64,000 nucleotides of DNA, taken from NCBI GenBank assembly GCA_051920445.1, contig JBPPLN010000001.1, positions 806,001-870,000 of the forward strand. The letters are read 5' to 3'. Below are positions 25,278 to 32,315 of the stretch, piece after piece. The DNA comes from CAG-177 sp003514385 (lineage in GTDB: Bacteria; Bacillota; Clostridia; Oscillospirales; Acutalibacteraceae). The notes beneath the pieces were generated by a model. It ran no database searches, was not told the DNA's origin, and worked only from the letters and a program-made list of their open reading frames with translations. The stretch's first letter is position 1. Every line of letters starts with the position of its first letter. The position numbers and the translations under genes were made by a program.

Positions 25278-27656
25278 TCAGCACTGCTCAATGAACTTTT
25301 TGATGTTTGAAAGATTGACGAAGCTCTCGTATCCGTCGCCGTCGGTGACGATGAGAGTCGGAGCCTGTCTGATGCCGTATTTCATCGTCAGATCCTCCTG
25401 AGCCTCTGCGTCGATCTTCTCGTAGCCGATATTCGCCTTGTCAAGCAGCGTATAGGCTATCTTGCAGTTGGGGCAGGTCTTTGTTGTGAAGAGCATGACC
25501 TTTGCGCCGTTTGATGCCTTGGGAGTCTCCTCGTGTTTGCCGTCCTCCACGGTGTGGCTGACGGTGCGCTCATTCTTGAGATGAGACGCGCCGAGGTTAT
25601 AGACGGTTCTGTCCTTGAACTCCTGCGCCTTGCCGTCGTTCCAGTTCTGGACGGGGCGATAGTAGCCGGTGATACGGCTGTAGACCTCGGTCTGACCGCC
25701 GCACTCGGGGCAGGTAAAGTGCTCGCCCGCGATGTAACCGTGATCCTTGCACACGGAGTAGGTCGGGGAGATCGTGTAATAGGGCAGCTTGTAGTTCTCG
25801 GCTATCTTGCGCACGAGAGAAGCAGTCGAGGTCCAGTCGGGCAACTTCTCGCCGAGGAAGGCGTGAAAGACTGTGCCGGAGGTGTATCTCGTCTGAAGAT
25901 CATCCTGAATGTCGAGCGCCTCAAAGATATCCTCCGAGAACGAAACAGGAAGATGCGAGCTGTTGGTGTAATAGGGAGTGCCGCCGTCCTTAGCCGCGGT
26001 GATGATATCCGGGAACTGAGCGACATCGTGCTTTGCGAAACGATAAGTGGTGGACTCGGCGGGAGTTGCCTCAAGGTTGTAGAGATCGCCGTACTTCTCC
26101 TGATAGTCGGAGAGGCGCTCACGCATATGGTCGAGGACTTCCTTGGTGAACTGCTGAGTCTTCTCGTGGGTCATATCCGCTCTGAGCCACTTGGCGTTGA
26201 GACCAACCTCGTTCATGCCGATAAGGCCGATAGTCGAGAAGTGGTTCTCGAAAGTACCGAGGTAGCGTCTGGTGTAGGGATAGAGGCCCTCGTTGAGAAG
26301 CTTCGTGATAACTGTACGCTTGACACTGAGCGAACGGGCGGAGATATCCATAAGCTTGTCGAGTCTGCGGTAGAAGTCCGCCTCATCATCTGCAAGATAT
26401 GCGATTCTCGGCATATTTATCGTAACAACGCCTATAGAACCGGTGCTCTCGCCGCTGCCGAAGAAGCCGCCGGACTTCTTGCGAAGCTCGCGCAGGTCGA
26501 GGCGCAGTCTGCAGCACATGGAGCGGACATCGCTCGGCTCCATATCGCTGTTGATGTAGTTTGAGAAATAAGGTGTGCCGTACTTTGCGGTCATTTCGAA
26601 GAGAAGTCTGTTGTTCTCAGTATCCGACCAGTCAAAGTCGCGGGTTATGGAATAAGTCGGGATGGGATACTGGAAGCCGCGTCCGTTGGCGTCGCCCTCT
26701 ATCATGGTCTCGATGAACGCCTTGTTGACCATATCCATCTCTTTCTTGCAGTCCTTGTACTTGAAGGGCATCTCCTTGCCGCCGACAATGGCGTTGAGCT
26801 CGGCAAGGTCGTTGGGAACGGTCCAGTCAAGGGTTATATTCGAGAACGGAGCCTGAGTGCCCCAGCGGCTGGGGGTGTTGACGCCGAAGATGAACGACTC
26901 GATGCACTTCTTGACCTCGCGGTAAGAGAGGTTGTCCGCCTTGACGAACGGAGCAAGATAGGTATCGAACGAGGAGAACGCCTGAGCGCCCGCCCACTCG
27001 TTCTGCATGATGCCGAGGAAGTTGACCATCTGGTTGCAGAGGGTCGCAAGGTGGCTTGCGGGAGAAGAGGTTATCTTTCCGGGGACGCCGCCGAGACCTT
27101 CCTGAATGAGCTGCTTCAAAGACCAGCCCGCGCAGTAACCGGTGAGCATGGAGAGGTCATGGAGGTGGATGTCGCCGTTTCTGTGGGCGTTTGCTATCTC
27201 TTCGTCATAGACCTCGGAGAGCCAGTAGTTCGCGGTGATCGCGCCGGAGTTGCTGAGAATCAGTCCGCCGACGGAATATGTGACGGTCGAATTCTCTTTA
27301 ACGCGCCAGTCGGAAACCTTGACGTAGCTGTCAACCAGCTCCTTGTAGTCGAGGATGGTCGACTTCATGTTTCTGACTTTTTCGCGCTGCTTTCTGTAGA
27401 GAATATAGGCCTTTGCGACATCGGCGTAGCCCGCCTGGCTGAGCACCGACTCGACGCTGTCCTGAATGTCCTCAACGGCGATAAGTCCGTCCTTGATCTT
27501 GCCCTCGAAGTCCGAAGTGACCTTGAGTGCGAGCAGGTCGATGACCGTCGGATGAGTTTCCTTGTTGAGCGCGTCGAAAGCCTTTGATATAGCCGAAGAT
27601 ATCTTTGCTATATCAAAATCGGCGACTGCGCCGTCTCTTTTGATAACCTTGTACAT
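25278..27656 (-). CDS. nrdD: Anaerobic ribonucleoside-triphosphate reductase with fused C-terminal redoxin domain
   Basis: Class III ribonucleotide reductase makes dNTPs without oxygen through a glycyl radical. The ATP-cone occupies residues 1-90 (YKVIKRDGAVADFDIAKI). The catalytic barrel follows, then a Cys4-type zinc region (YSVCKDHG..., FTCPECGG) and the glycyl-radical loop RITGYYRP near residue 665. Residues about 719-792 are an added glutaredoxin/NrdH-like domain with CPNC and QAPTLIV (cis-proline). Three consecutive ATGs occur; the third (27656) is 7 bases from GGAGG and is chosen. It has its own promoter with an NrdR-type box, between nrdG and trxB. Confidence 0.95.
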   Translation of the reverse strand: MYKVIKRDGAVADFDIAKISSAISKAFDALNKETHPTVIDLLALKVTSDFEGKIKDGLIAVEDIQDSVESVLSQAGYADVAKAYILYRKQREKVRNMKSTILDYKELVDSYVKVSDWRVKENSTVTYSVGGLILSNSGAITANYWLSEVYDEEIANAHRNGDIHLHDLSMLTGYCAGWSLKQLIQEGLGGVPGKITSSPASHLATLCNQMVNFLGIMQNEWAGAQAFSSFDTYLAPFVKADNLSYREVKKCIESFIFGVNTPSRWGTQAPFSNITLDWTVPNDLAELNAIVGGKEMPFKYKDCKKEMDMVNKAFIETMIEGDANGRGFQYPIPTYSITRDFDWSDTENNRLLFEMTAKYGTPYFSNYINSDMEPSDVRSMCCRLRLDLRELRKKSGGFFGSGESTGSIGVVTINMPRIAYLADDEADFYRRLDKLMDISARSLSVKRTVITKLLNEGLYPYTRRYLGTFENHFSTIGLIGMNEVGLNAKWLRADMTHEKTQQFTKEVLDHMRERLSDYQEKYGDLYNLEATPAESTTYRFAKHDVAQFPDIITAAKDGGTPYYTNSSHLPVSFSEDIFEALDIQDDLQTRYTSGTVFHAFLGEKLPDWTSTASLVRKIAENYKLPYYTISPTYSVCKDHGYIAGEHFTCPECGGQTEVYSRITGYYRPVQNWNDGKAQEFKDRTVYNLGASHLKNERTVSHTVEDGKHEETPKASNGAKVMLFTTKTCPNCKIAYTLLDKANIGYEKIDAEAQEDLTMKYGIRQAPTLIVTDGDGYESFVNLSNIKKFIEQC

Positions 27657-27729
27657 CATCATGCCTCCATTTTCTTTTCCAAATATATGTCAAAATTATA
27701 TTACGCTTCATTTGCTCTGTCTGCCTTCA

Positions 27730-27758
27730 ATTATAGATGCAACCATGGCAAATGTCAA
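27730..27758 (-). promoter_or_regulatory. Promoter of nrdD
   Basis: Minus-strand consensus TTGACA (27753-27758), 17-base spacer, TATAAT (27730-27735). Confidence 0.8.
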
Positions 27759-27765
27759 CAGCAAA

Positions 27766-27781
27766 ATACAAGATATTGTGT
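27766..27781 (-). promoter_or_regulatory. NrdR box upstream of nrdD promoter
   Basis: Minus-strand ACACAATATCTTGTAT agrees with 14 of 16 positions of the NrdR consensus (acaCwAtATaTwGtgt). It ends 7 bases before the -35 box. NrdR boxes usually come as tandem pairs; I do not see a convincing second box one spacing away. Confidence 0.7.
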
Positions 27782-27826
27782 AGAATTTATTTTTCTGCCC
27801 CAAGATGTTCCGAATTCCAGTGTCCG

Positions 27827-28519
27827 TTATATTCCCCTTATCTCGACATTCGGGACATTTTTGCGGACTATATCCGCGAAAGAGCGCAGTGTTTCGCGGC
27901 TGTGCGAGCCAAGACCCTTCTGCAAAACGAACTCGGAATCGGTGAAGTTCTGGAGAAAATATTTCTCGTCGCCCTTGAGCCACTCGCCTATTTTCTCGAA
28001 GTTCTCCGCGCTGTGCAGCTCGCGCACAACGGTCGTGCGGAACTCAAAATCGGTCTTTCCGCCCATGAGCAGGCGCACGCTCTCATATATCGGCTCCATG
28101 TCGAACTTTTCGAGTCCGACCGTCTCAGCATATTTTTCGGGCGAATTTTTGATATCCATCGCCACATAGTCAACGAGCCCCGCGTCTATAAGCGACTGCA
28201 TCTTGTCTGGGAAAGTGCCGTTGGTGTCGAGCTTTACGAGATAGCCCATGTCTTTTATGCGCCTTGCGAAGTCATCGACGTTTTTATTGACAAGCGGCTC
28301 GCCGCCTGTTATGCACACGCCGTCGAGCATACCCTGACGCTTTTTGAGAAACGCAAAAAATTCTTCCTCCGGAATCTCATATTCGTCCCCGCCGGGAAGA
28401 ATCAGCTCCGAATTCTGGCAGAACGGGCAGCGGAAGTTGCATCCGCCGAGGAACACAGTGCATCCCATCTTGCCGGGAAAATCGAGCAATGTAAGTTTTT
28501 GCAGACCTCTGACGCGCAT
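27827..28519 (-). CDS. nrdG: Anaerobic ribonucleotide reductase activating protein
   Basis: A 230-residue radical-SAM activase that makes the glycyl radical on NrdD. The cluster motif CNFRCPFC (C-x3-C-x2-C) lies near residue 24, followed by the SAM-binding GGEP in DGVCITGGEPLVN near 70 and DTNGTFP. The ORF is open to 28831, but the ATG at 28519, 7 bases after AAAGGGG, gives the family-typical MRVRGLQKLTLLDFPG start. It is upstream of nrdD on the same strand, with 170 bases between. Confidence 0.94.
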   Translation of the reverse strand: MRVRGLQKLTLLDFPGKMGCTVFLGGCNFRCPFCQNSELILPGGDEYEIPEEEFFAFLKKRQGMLDGVCITGGEPLVNKNVDDFARRIKDMGYLVKLDTNGTFPDKMQSLIDAGLVDYVAMDIKNSPEKYAETVGLEKFDMEPIYESVRLLMGGKTDFEFRTTVVRELHSAENFEKIGEWLKGDEKYFLQNFTDSEFVLQKGLGSHSRETLRSFADIVRKNVPNVEIRGI

Positions 28520-28588
28520 ACCGATACCCCTTTTCAAGCCGTAAAAATCGAGACGGAGAAAATCGGTCTTTCCGTCCCGGCAAAATCT

Positions 28589-28617
28589 ATTATATACCAC
28601 GAAAGCGCTCTTGTCAC
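28589..28617 (-). promoter_or_regulatory. Promoter of nrdG
   Basis: Minus-strand GTGACA (28612-28617), 17-base spacer, TATAAT (28589-28594). A weaker NrdR-like palindrome (12/16) lies at 28650-28665, 32 bases upstream of the -35. Confidence 0.6.
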
Positions 28618-28690
28618 CAAAAACATCTTGAAAAATTGCACAAAGATTACCACAAAATAATGTGCATATTATCGCCGCGATACATATATG

Positions 28691-28730
28691 TTGCATTTTC
28701 CGCGAAAATTTGATACACTCATAGTATAAT
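28691..28730 (+). promoter_or_regulatory. Promoter region of HAD gene
   Basis: TTGCAT (28691-28696), 17-base spacer, TACACT (28714-28719); an alternative TATAAT stands at 28725-28730 without a good -35. Confidence 0.5.
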
Positions 28731-28770
28731 ATAACTCCAATATATATGTATAACTGCGGAGGTGTCTTAA

Positions 28771-29643
28771 ATGGCAGGAAAAAGACCTGTTGCGGCGATA
28801 CTCTATGACTTCGACCGCACGCTTTGCACAAAGGATATGCAGGAATATCAGTTCATTCCGAGCGTCGGCATGGAGCCCGCGGATTTCTGGGGGCTCGCCA
28901 ACAGCTACGCCGAGGAAGAGCATATGGACAAAATCCTGTCCTATATGTACATCATGATAAAAAAATCGCATGAGTGCGGGATTCCGCTGACGCGCAAGAG
29001 CGTCATGGAGTGCGGGCGCGCGATAGAACTGTATAAAGGTCTGCCCGACTGGTTCGACCGCCTCAACCGCTTCGGCAGCGAGAACGGCGTGACCGTCGAG
29101 CACTATGTCCTCTCCTCCGGTCTTAAAGAGATAATCGAGGGATCCGAAATAGGCAAATGCTTCAAAGAGATTTTTGCCTGTGAGTTCCTTTACGGCGAAA
29201 ACGGCGAGGCAGTCTGGCCGAAGACCGCCGTCAATTATACTTCAAAGACCCAGTTTGTCTATCGCATAAACAAAGGCGTGCTCGATGTATCTAACGATAA
29301 AGATCTCAACCGCTCTACTCCGGACAACAAGCGCCGCGTTCCGTTTTCCAATATGCTCTATATCGGCGACGGGCTCTCCGATGTCCCGTGCATGAAGATG
29401 GTCAAGGCATACGGCGGATATTCTATAGCCGTCCACAACAACGAACCGCGCCAGCTCGAGGGCGTGAGTGACCTGCTCTATCACAACCGCGTTGACTTCG
29501 CCTTCGCGGCAGACTACTCAGAAAACAGCGGGCTTGACATAACCGTCAAGGACATCATCCGCAGAATAGCCATAGACAGCACGCTTAAAGATGAGCACAG
29601 CAGGCAAAAACGCCGCTCTAAATGCTGCTGCGCAGACATCTGA
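28771..29643 (+). CDS. HAD-family hydrolase
   Basis: A 290-residue haloacid dehalogenase superfamily protein. Motif I is YDFDRTLCTKD (residues 12-22), motif II the SSG in EHYVLSSGLKEI near 113, and motif IV MLYIGDGLSDVPCMK near 198. The cap between motifs I and II is alpha-helical (C1 type). Relatives include phosphoserine-type phosphatases, but the substrate is unclear. The C-terminus is basic with a CCC run. It is followed after 11 bases by a glycosyltransferase. Confidence 0.82.
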   Translation: MAGKRPVAAILYDFDRTLCTKDMQEYQFIPSVGMEPADFWGLANSYAEEEHMDKILSYMYIMIKKSHECGIPLTRKSVMECGRAIELYKGLPDWFDRLNRFGSENGVTVEHYVLSSGLKEIIEGSEIGKCFKEIFACEFLYGENGEAVWPKTAVNYTSKTQFVYRINKGVLDVSNDKDLNRSTPDNKRRVPFSNMLYIGDGLSDVPCMKMVKAYGGYSIAVHNNEPRQLEGVSDLLYHNRVDFAFAADYSENSGLDITVKDIIRRIAIDSTLKDEHSRQKRRSKCCCADI

Positions 29644-29654
29644 CGGAGGATAAT

Positions 29655-30653
29655 ATGTCTGTATTTTTTACCGCCGCGGTGTGCGTATACAACACGGAAA
29701 AATATCTTCGCGAATGTCTGGATTCCGTTCTCAATCAGAGCTACAAAAATTTTGAACTGCTCATAGTTGACGACGGCTCGACGGAATCAAGCGGCTGCAT
29801 CTGCGACGAATACGCAGAAAAAGACAGCCGTGTGTGCGTCATTCACACGAAGAATCAGGGTGTATTGCTCGCGCGAAAGACTGCGTTTGAGAATGCGCGC
29901 GGTGACTATTTCATCGTCTTTGATTCGGACGACACCGTCTCACCCGAGCTGTTTTCGAAATTGAGCGAAAAAATCGAGCAGTGCGCGCCGGACATGATAT
30001 TCTTTGACTATAATAAAATAAACGGCGAAAATATCACGCGCGAAAAGACATTCGACGGCGAGCGTTCTTTTAATAAAGACAGCAAGAAAGAGCTCTGGGA
30101 GCTGTTGCTGCGCTCGAAGTTCAACTCGCTTTGCTGCAAGTGCATAAGGCGCGATAAATTCGACTATGATATAGACGCAGCTTATTACAAAGGCTACAGC
30201 CGCGGTGAGGACAGGCTCGTCTCGGCGCATATGCTGAGCCGGCTCAACACTTTTTGTTACCTGCCCGAGGCGTTTTACAACTACCGCACCTCGGCTTCCT
30301 CCCTGACGCGGACATATTCGTTCGAGAATCTCGTCATGTCCTCCCGCGCCACAGAGGAGATTCGCCAAATGATATCGGCTGACAACTGTCTCGACGGCGA
30401 GTGCGAAGCGCTCATATGCTCTCTCGCGAGGATGATCTACCGCAATTTTCTCTATCCCAACGCCGTCTCCCTATCTAAAAAAGAGACTGTTGAGCTGATA
30501 AAAAAGAGCGAATCTCTCGGCATCTATAAGCTGTGCACCGATCGCAGAGCGGACAAATATTCTTCAACGCCGGAGAATCTTAAATTTTCGCTGCTGAGAA
30601 ATAAAAAATACTCCCTGCTCGTTGACGCAGTGAGGCTCAAGAGCAGGATATAA
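29655..30653 (+). CDS. Glycosyltransferase family 2
   Basis: A 332-residue GT-A fold glycosyltransferase. Seen: FTAAVCVYNTEKYLRECLDSVLNQSYKNFE at the N-terminus, LLIVDDGSTESSG (nucleotide-sugar binding), YFIVFDSDDTVSPE near 85 (DxD metal site) and YSRGEDRLVSAHML near 185 (catalytic ED region). No membrane span. ATG at 29655 has GGAGG upstream. It probably decorates a cell-surface glycan; no other polysaccharide genes are adjacent. Confidence 0.9.
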   Translation: MSVFFTAAVCVYNTEKYLRECLDSVLNQSYKNFELLIVDDGSTESSGCICDEYAEKDSRVCVIHTKNQGVLLARKTAFENARGDYFIVFDSDDTVSPELFSKLSEKIEQCAPDMIFFDYNKINGENITREKTFDGERSFNKDSKKELWELLLRSKFNSLCCKCIRRDKFDYDIDAAYYKGYSRGEDRLVSAHMLSRLNTFCYLPEAFYNYRTSASSLTRTYSFENLVMSSRATEEIRQMISADNCLDGECEALICSLARMIYRNFLYPNAVSLSKKETVELIKKSESLGIYKLCTDRRADKYSSTPENLKFSLLRNKKYSLLVDAVRLKSRI

Positions 30654-30673
30654 GTCGAAGAGAGTCGATTGCC

Positions 30674-30702
30674 TTGACAAAATTTCTGCCGGGCGTTATA
30701 AT
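30674..30702 (+). promoter_or_regulatory. Promoter of smpB-ssrA
   Basis: Consensus TTGACA (30674-30679), 17-base spacer, TATAAT (30697-30702). It likely drives smpB and, by read-through, the tmRNA gene. Confidence 0.75.
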
Positions 30703-30743
30703 ATTCTCCCGAAAACTGCCCGTGCGGAAAGGAAGTGAAAGCC

Positions 30744-31202
30744 ATGGGCACAGAACAGAAAAAAATTGCCGCCCAGAACAAGAAGGCTTTTCACGACTAT
30801 TTCGTGATCGACAGATACGAAGCGGGAATCGAGCTTTGCGGCACGGAGGTCAAATCCATACGCCAGGGCAAGCTCAATCTCAAGGACTCATGGTGCTCGA
30901 TAGTCGACGGCGAACTGTTCGTCAACGGAATGCATATCAGCCCCTATGAGCACGGCAATATCTTCAACCGCGACCCGCTGAGGGTGCGCCGCCTGCTGAT
31001 GCACAAGCGCGAGATAATGCGCCTGCTCGGTCAGACGAAGCAGGAGGGCTTGACCCTCGTGCCGCTGAGTGTATATTTTGTCAAAGGGCGCGCCAAGGTT
31101 GAGGTTGGGCTGTGCAAGGGTAAAAAGCTCTATGACAAGCGCGAAACGGCGGCGAAGAAAGACGCCGCGCGCAATATCGAGCGTAGCATGAAAAACTTCT
31201 GA
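30744..31202 (+). CDS. smpB: SsrA-binding protein SmpB
   Basis: SmpB binds tmRNA and carries it to stalled ribosomes for trans-translation. The 152 residues contain the family blocks NKKAFHDYFVIDRYEAGIELCGTEVKSIRQGK, SPYEHGN and the C-terminal LCKGKKLYDKRET with a basic tail. A GTG three codons upstream (30735) also starts the frame but is only two bases from the AGGAA; the ATG at 30744 is chosen. The tmRNA gene itself begins 28 bases after the stop. Confidence 0.96.
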   Translation: MGTEQKKIAAQNKKAFHDYFVIDRYEAGIELCGTEVKSIRQGKLNLKDSWCSIVDGELFVNGMHISPYEHGNIFNRDPLRVRRLLMHKREIMRLLGQTKQEGLTLVPLSVYFVKGRAKVEVGLCKGKKLYDKRETAAKKDAARNIERSMKNF

Positions 31203-31230
31203 TTCAATCGGCGGGAGCCGTTTGATATAT

Positions 31231-31579
31231 GGGGATGAAAGGATTTCGACGGGGAGGTTGAACTTCGGTAAGCGGGCAGCGGTGTGGGACCGCTATAAAA
31301 CCCATACGTTTAAATAATAAACGACAACAAAACAGTTTTACAAGCTGCTTAAATAGCAGCCGTCTTTGCCGGGAGTACTGCGGCCCGGTACAAGGCGTCG
31401 ATTAGCAGTGAACGTGCACGGGTGAGCGCTCCGTAACCCGTCATGAACAACGGAACTACCGAACCGGTGAGCCTGCCTGACGGCGCTCCGGCGAGGGAAT
31501 TCTAAAAGACAGGCTACGCCCGTAGAAAGCTGTGGGGAGCCCTTTTCGGACGCGGTTTCGATTACCGCCATCTCCACCA
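31231..31579 (+). ncRNA. ssrA: Transfer-messenger RNA (tmRNA)
   Basis: About 349 bases. The 5' end GGGGATG pairs with CATCTCC before the encoded 3' CCA (31577-31579), making the acceptor stem; a T-arm TTTCGATTACC lies at 31555-31565. The mRNA-like part carries AACGACAAC...GCTGCTTAA, coding NDNKTVLQAA and a stop (31320-31352), preceded by an ATA codon that may be the resume codon. Pseudoknot-like GC stems fill the middle. It directly follows smpB. Confidence 0.96.
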
Positions 31580-31580
31580 G

Positions 31581-31611
31581 AAAAAGCACTTGCTGTTGCA
31601 AGTGCTTTTTT
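31581..31611 (+). terminator. Terminator of ssrA
   Basis: AAAAAGCACTTGC and GCAAGTGCTTTTTT form a perfect stem around TGTT. Confidence 0.9.
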
Positions 31612-31620
31612 CAACGAAAT

Positions 31621-31676
31621 TCGTTCCTTTGGAACGAGTGAAATATCTTAGATGTGAAATATGCCTGCGGCATATG
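31621..31676. repeat. String of three small palindromes separated by GTGAAA
   Basis: TCGTTCCTTTGGAACGA (31621-31637), TATCTTAGAT (31644-31653) and ATATGCCTGCGGCATAT (31659-31675) are each self-complementary and each joint reads GTGAAA. No ORF. It looks like a modular intergenic palindromic repeat; only one copy is in this window. Confidence 0.6.
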
Positions 31677-31721
31677 AAAACAGGTCAATAGCCGATTTTC
31701 TAGACAGACTGTAACCAATGT

Positions 31722-31768
31722 AAGCCGGGAAAGTTCTTTACTACTCTCCCGGCTTGATTTTTATTTTT
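31722..31768 (+). terminator. Second hairpin with T-tract, facing the convergent gene
   Basis: AAGCCGGGA (31722-31730) pairs with TCCCGGCTT (31747-31755), then GATTTTTATTTTT. It would catch plus-strand read-through before the minus-strand deacylase gene. Confidence 0.55.
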
Positions 31769-31772
31769 GCAG

Positions 31773-32258
31773 TCATATCGTGACTGCTTCAACTTCGTTT
31801 CCGTGTTCCGTTATTATATCTATAAGGTCGGTTGTTTTCAGCCACACCGTTGCGGTGTTGTCATTCGGGTGGACTCCGATGAGTCCGCCATTGACAAGTT
31901 CTTCGTCGAGGAAGAATTTCACTTTTTTCTCGCTGTCGTTGAGTATCCCGAGCGGCGTCACCGCGCCGGGTATCAAGCCGAGCAGGCTCATCAGATCGTT
32001 TTCCGATGCGAAGCTCAGCGGGCGCGTGCCGTGTCCTTCCCTGAATTTTTTCAGGTCAACGCGCTTGTCGCCCTTGACGGTTATGAGATAATAATTACGT
32101 TTCTTGTCGTCTCTGACAAACAGATTCTTCGCGTCCGCCTCCGGGTGCGGCAGTTCAACATGAGACATCTCCTCCATATTGAACACCGCGCCGTGCTCGG
32201 TCACTTCGTATTCTATTCCCCTGCTTGTCAGGAAATCATATACTTCCTGATTATTCAT
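31773..32258 (-). CDS. Prolyl-tRNA deacylase / YbaK-like editing protein
   Basis: A 161-residue stand-alone aminoacyl-tRNA editing domain of the ProX/PrdX type, which hydrolyses mischarged Ala-tRNA-Pro. Family features: EVTEHGAVFNMEEM, DAKNLFVRDDKKRNYYLITVKGDKRVDLKK (catalytic Lys region), LSFASENDLMSLLGLIPGAVTPLGIL and VGVHPNDNTATV-like C-terminus (read as IGVHPNDNTATVWL). It is the last gene on the minus strand after the SpoIID gene, separated by a hairpin. Confidence 0.92.
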   Translation of the reverse strand: MNNQEVYDFLTSRGIEYEVTEHGAVFNMEEMSHVELPHPEADAKNLFVRDDKKRNYYLITVKGDKRVDLKKFREGHGTRPLSFASENDLMSLLGLIPGAVTPLGILNDSEKKVKFFLDEELVNGGLIGVHPNDNTATVWLKTTDLIDIITEHGNEVEAVTI

Positions 32259-32276
32259 AATTTCATCCTCAATTTA

Positions 32277-32306
32277 AAGAGGGCTGCCGCATCGGGCAGC
32301 CCTCTT
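32277..32306 (-). terminator. Hairpin after SpoIID-domain gene
   Basis: AAGAGGGCTGCC and GGGCAGCCCTCTT form a 12-bp stem; the minus strand continues TTTAAATT, a weak T-tract. Confidence 0.6.
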
Positions 32307-32315
32307 GCTTTTATA

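Noticed and set aside
25533..26564. 343-residue open frame on the plus strand
   Set aside because: Antisense to nrdD; no family features of its own.
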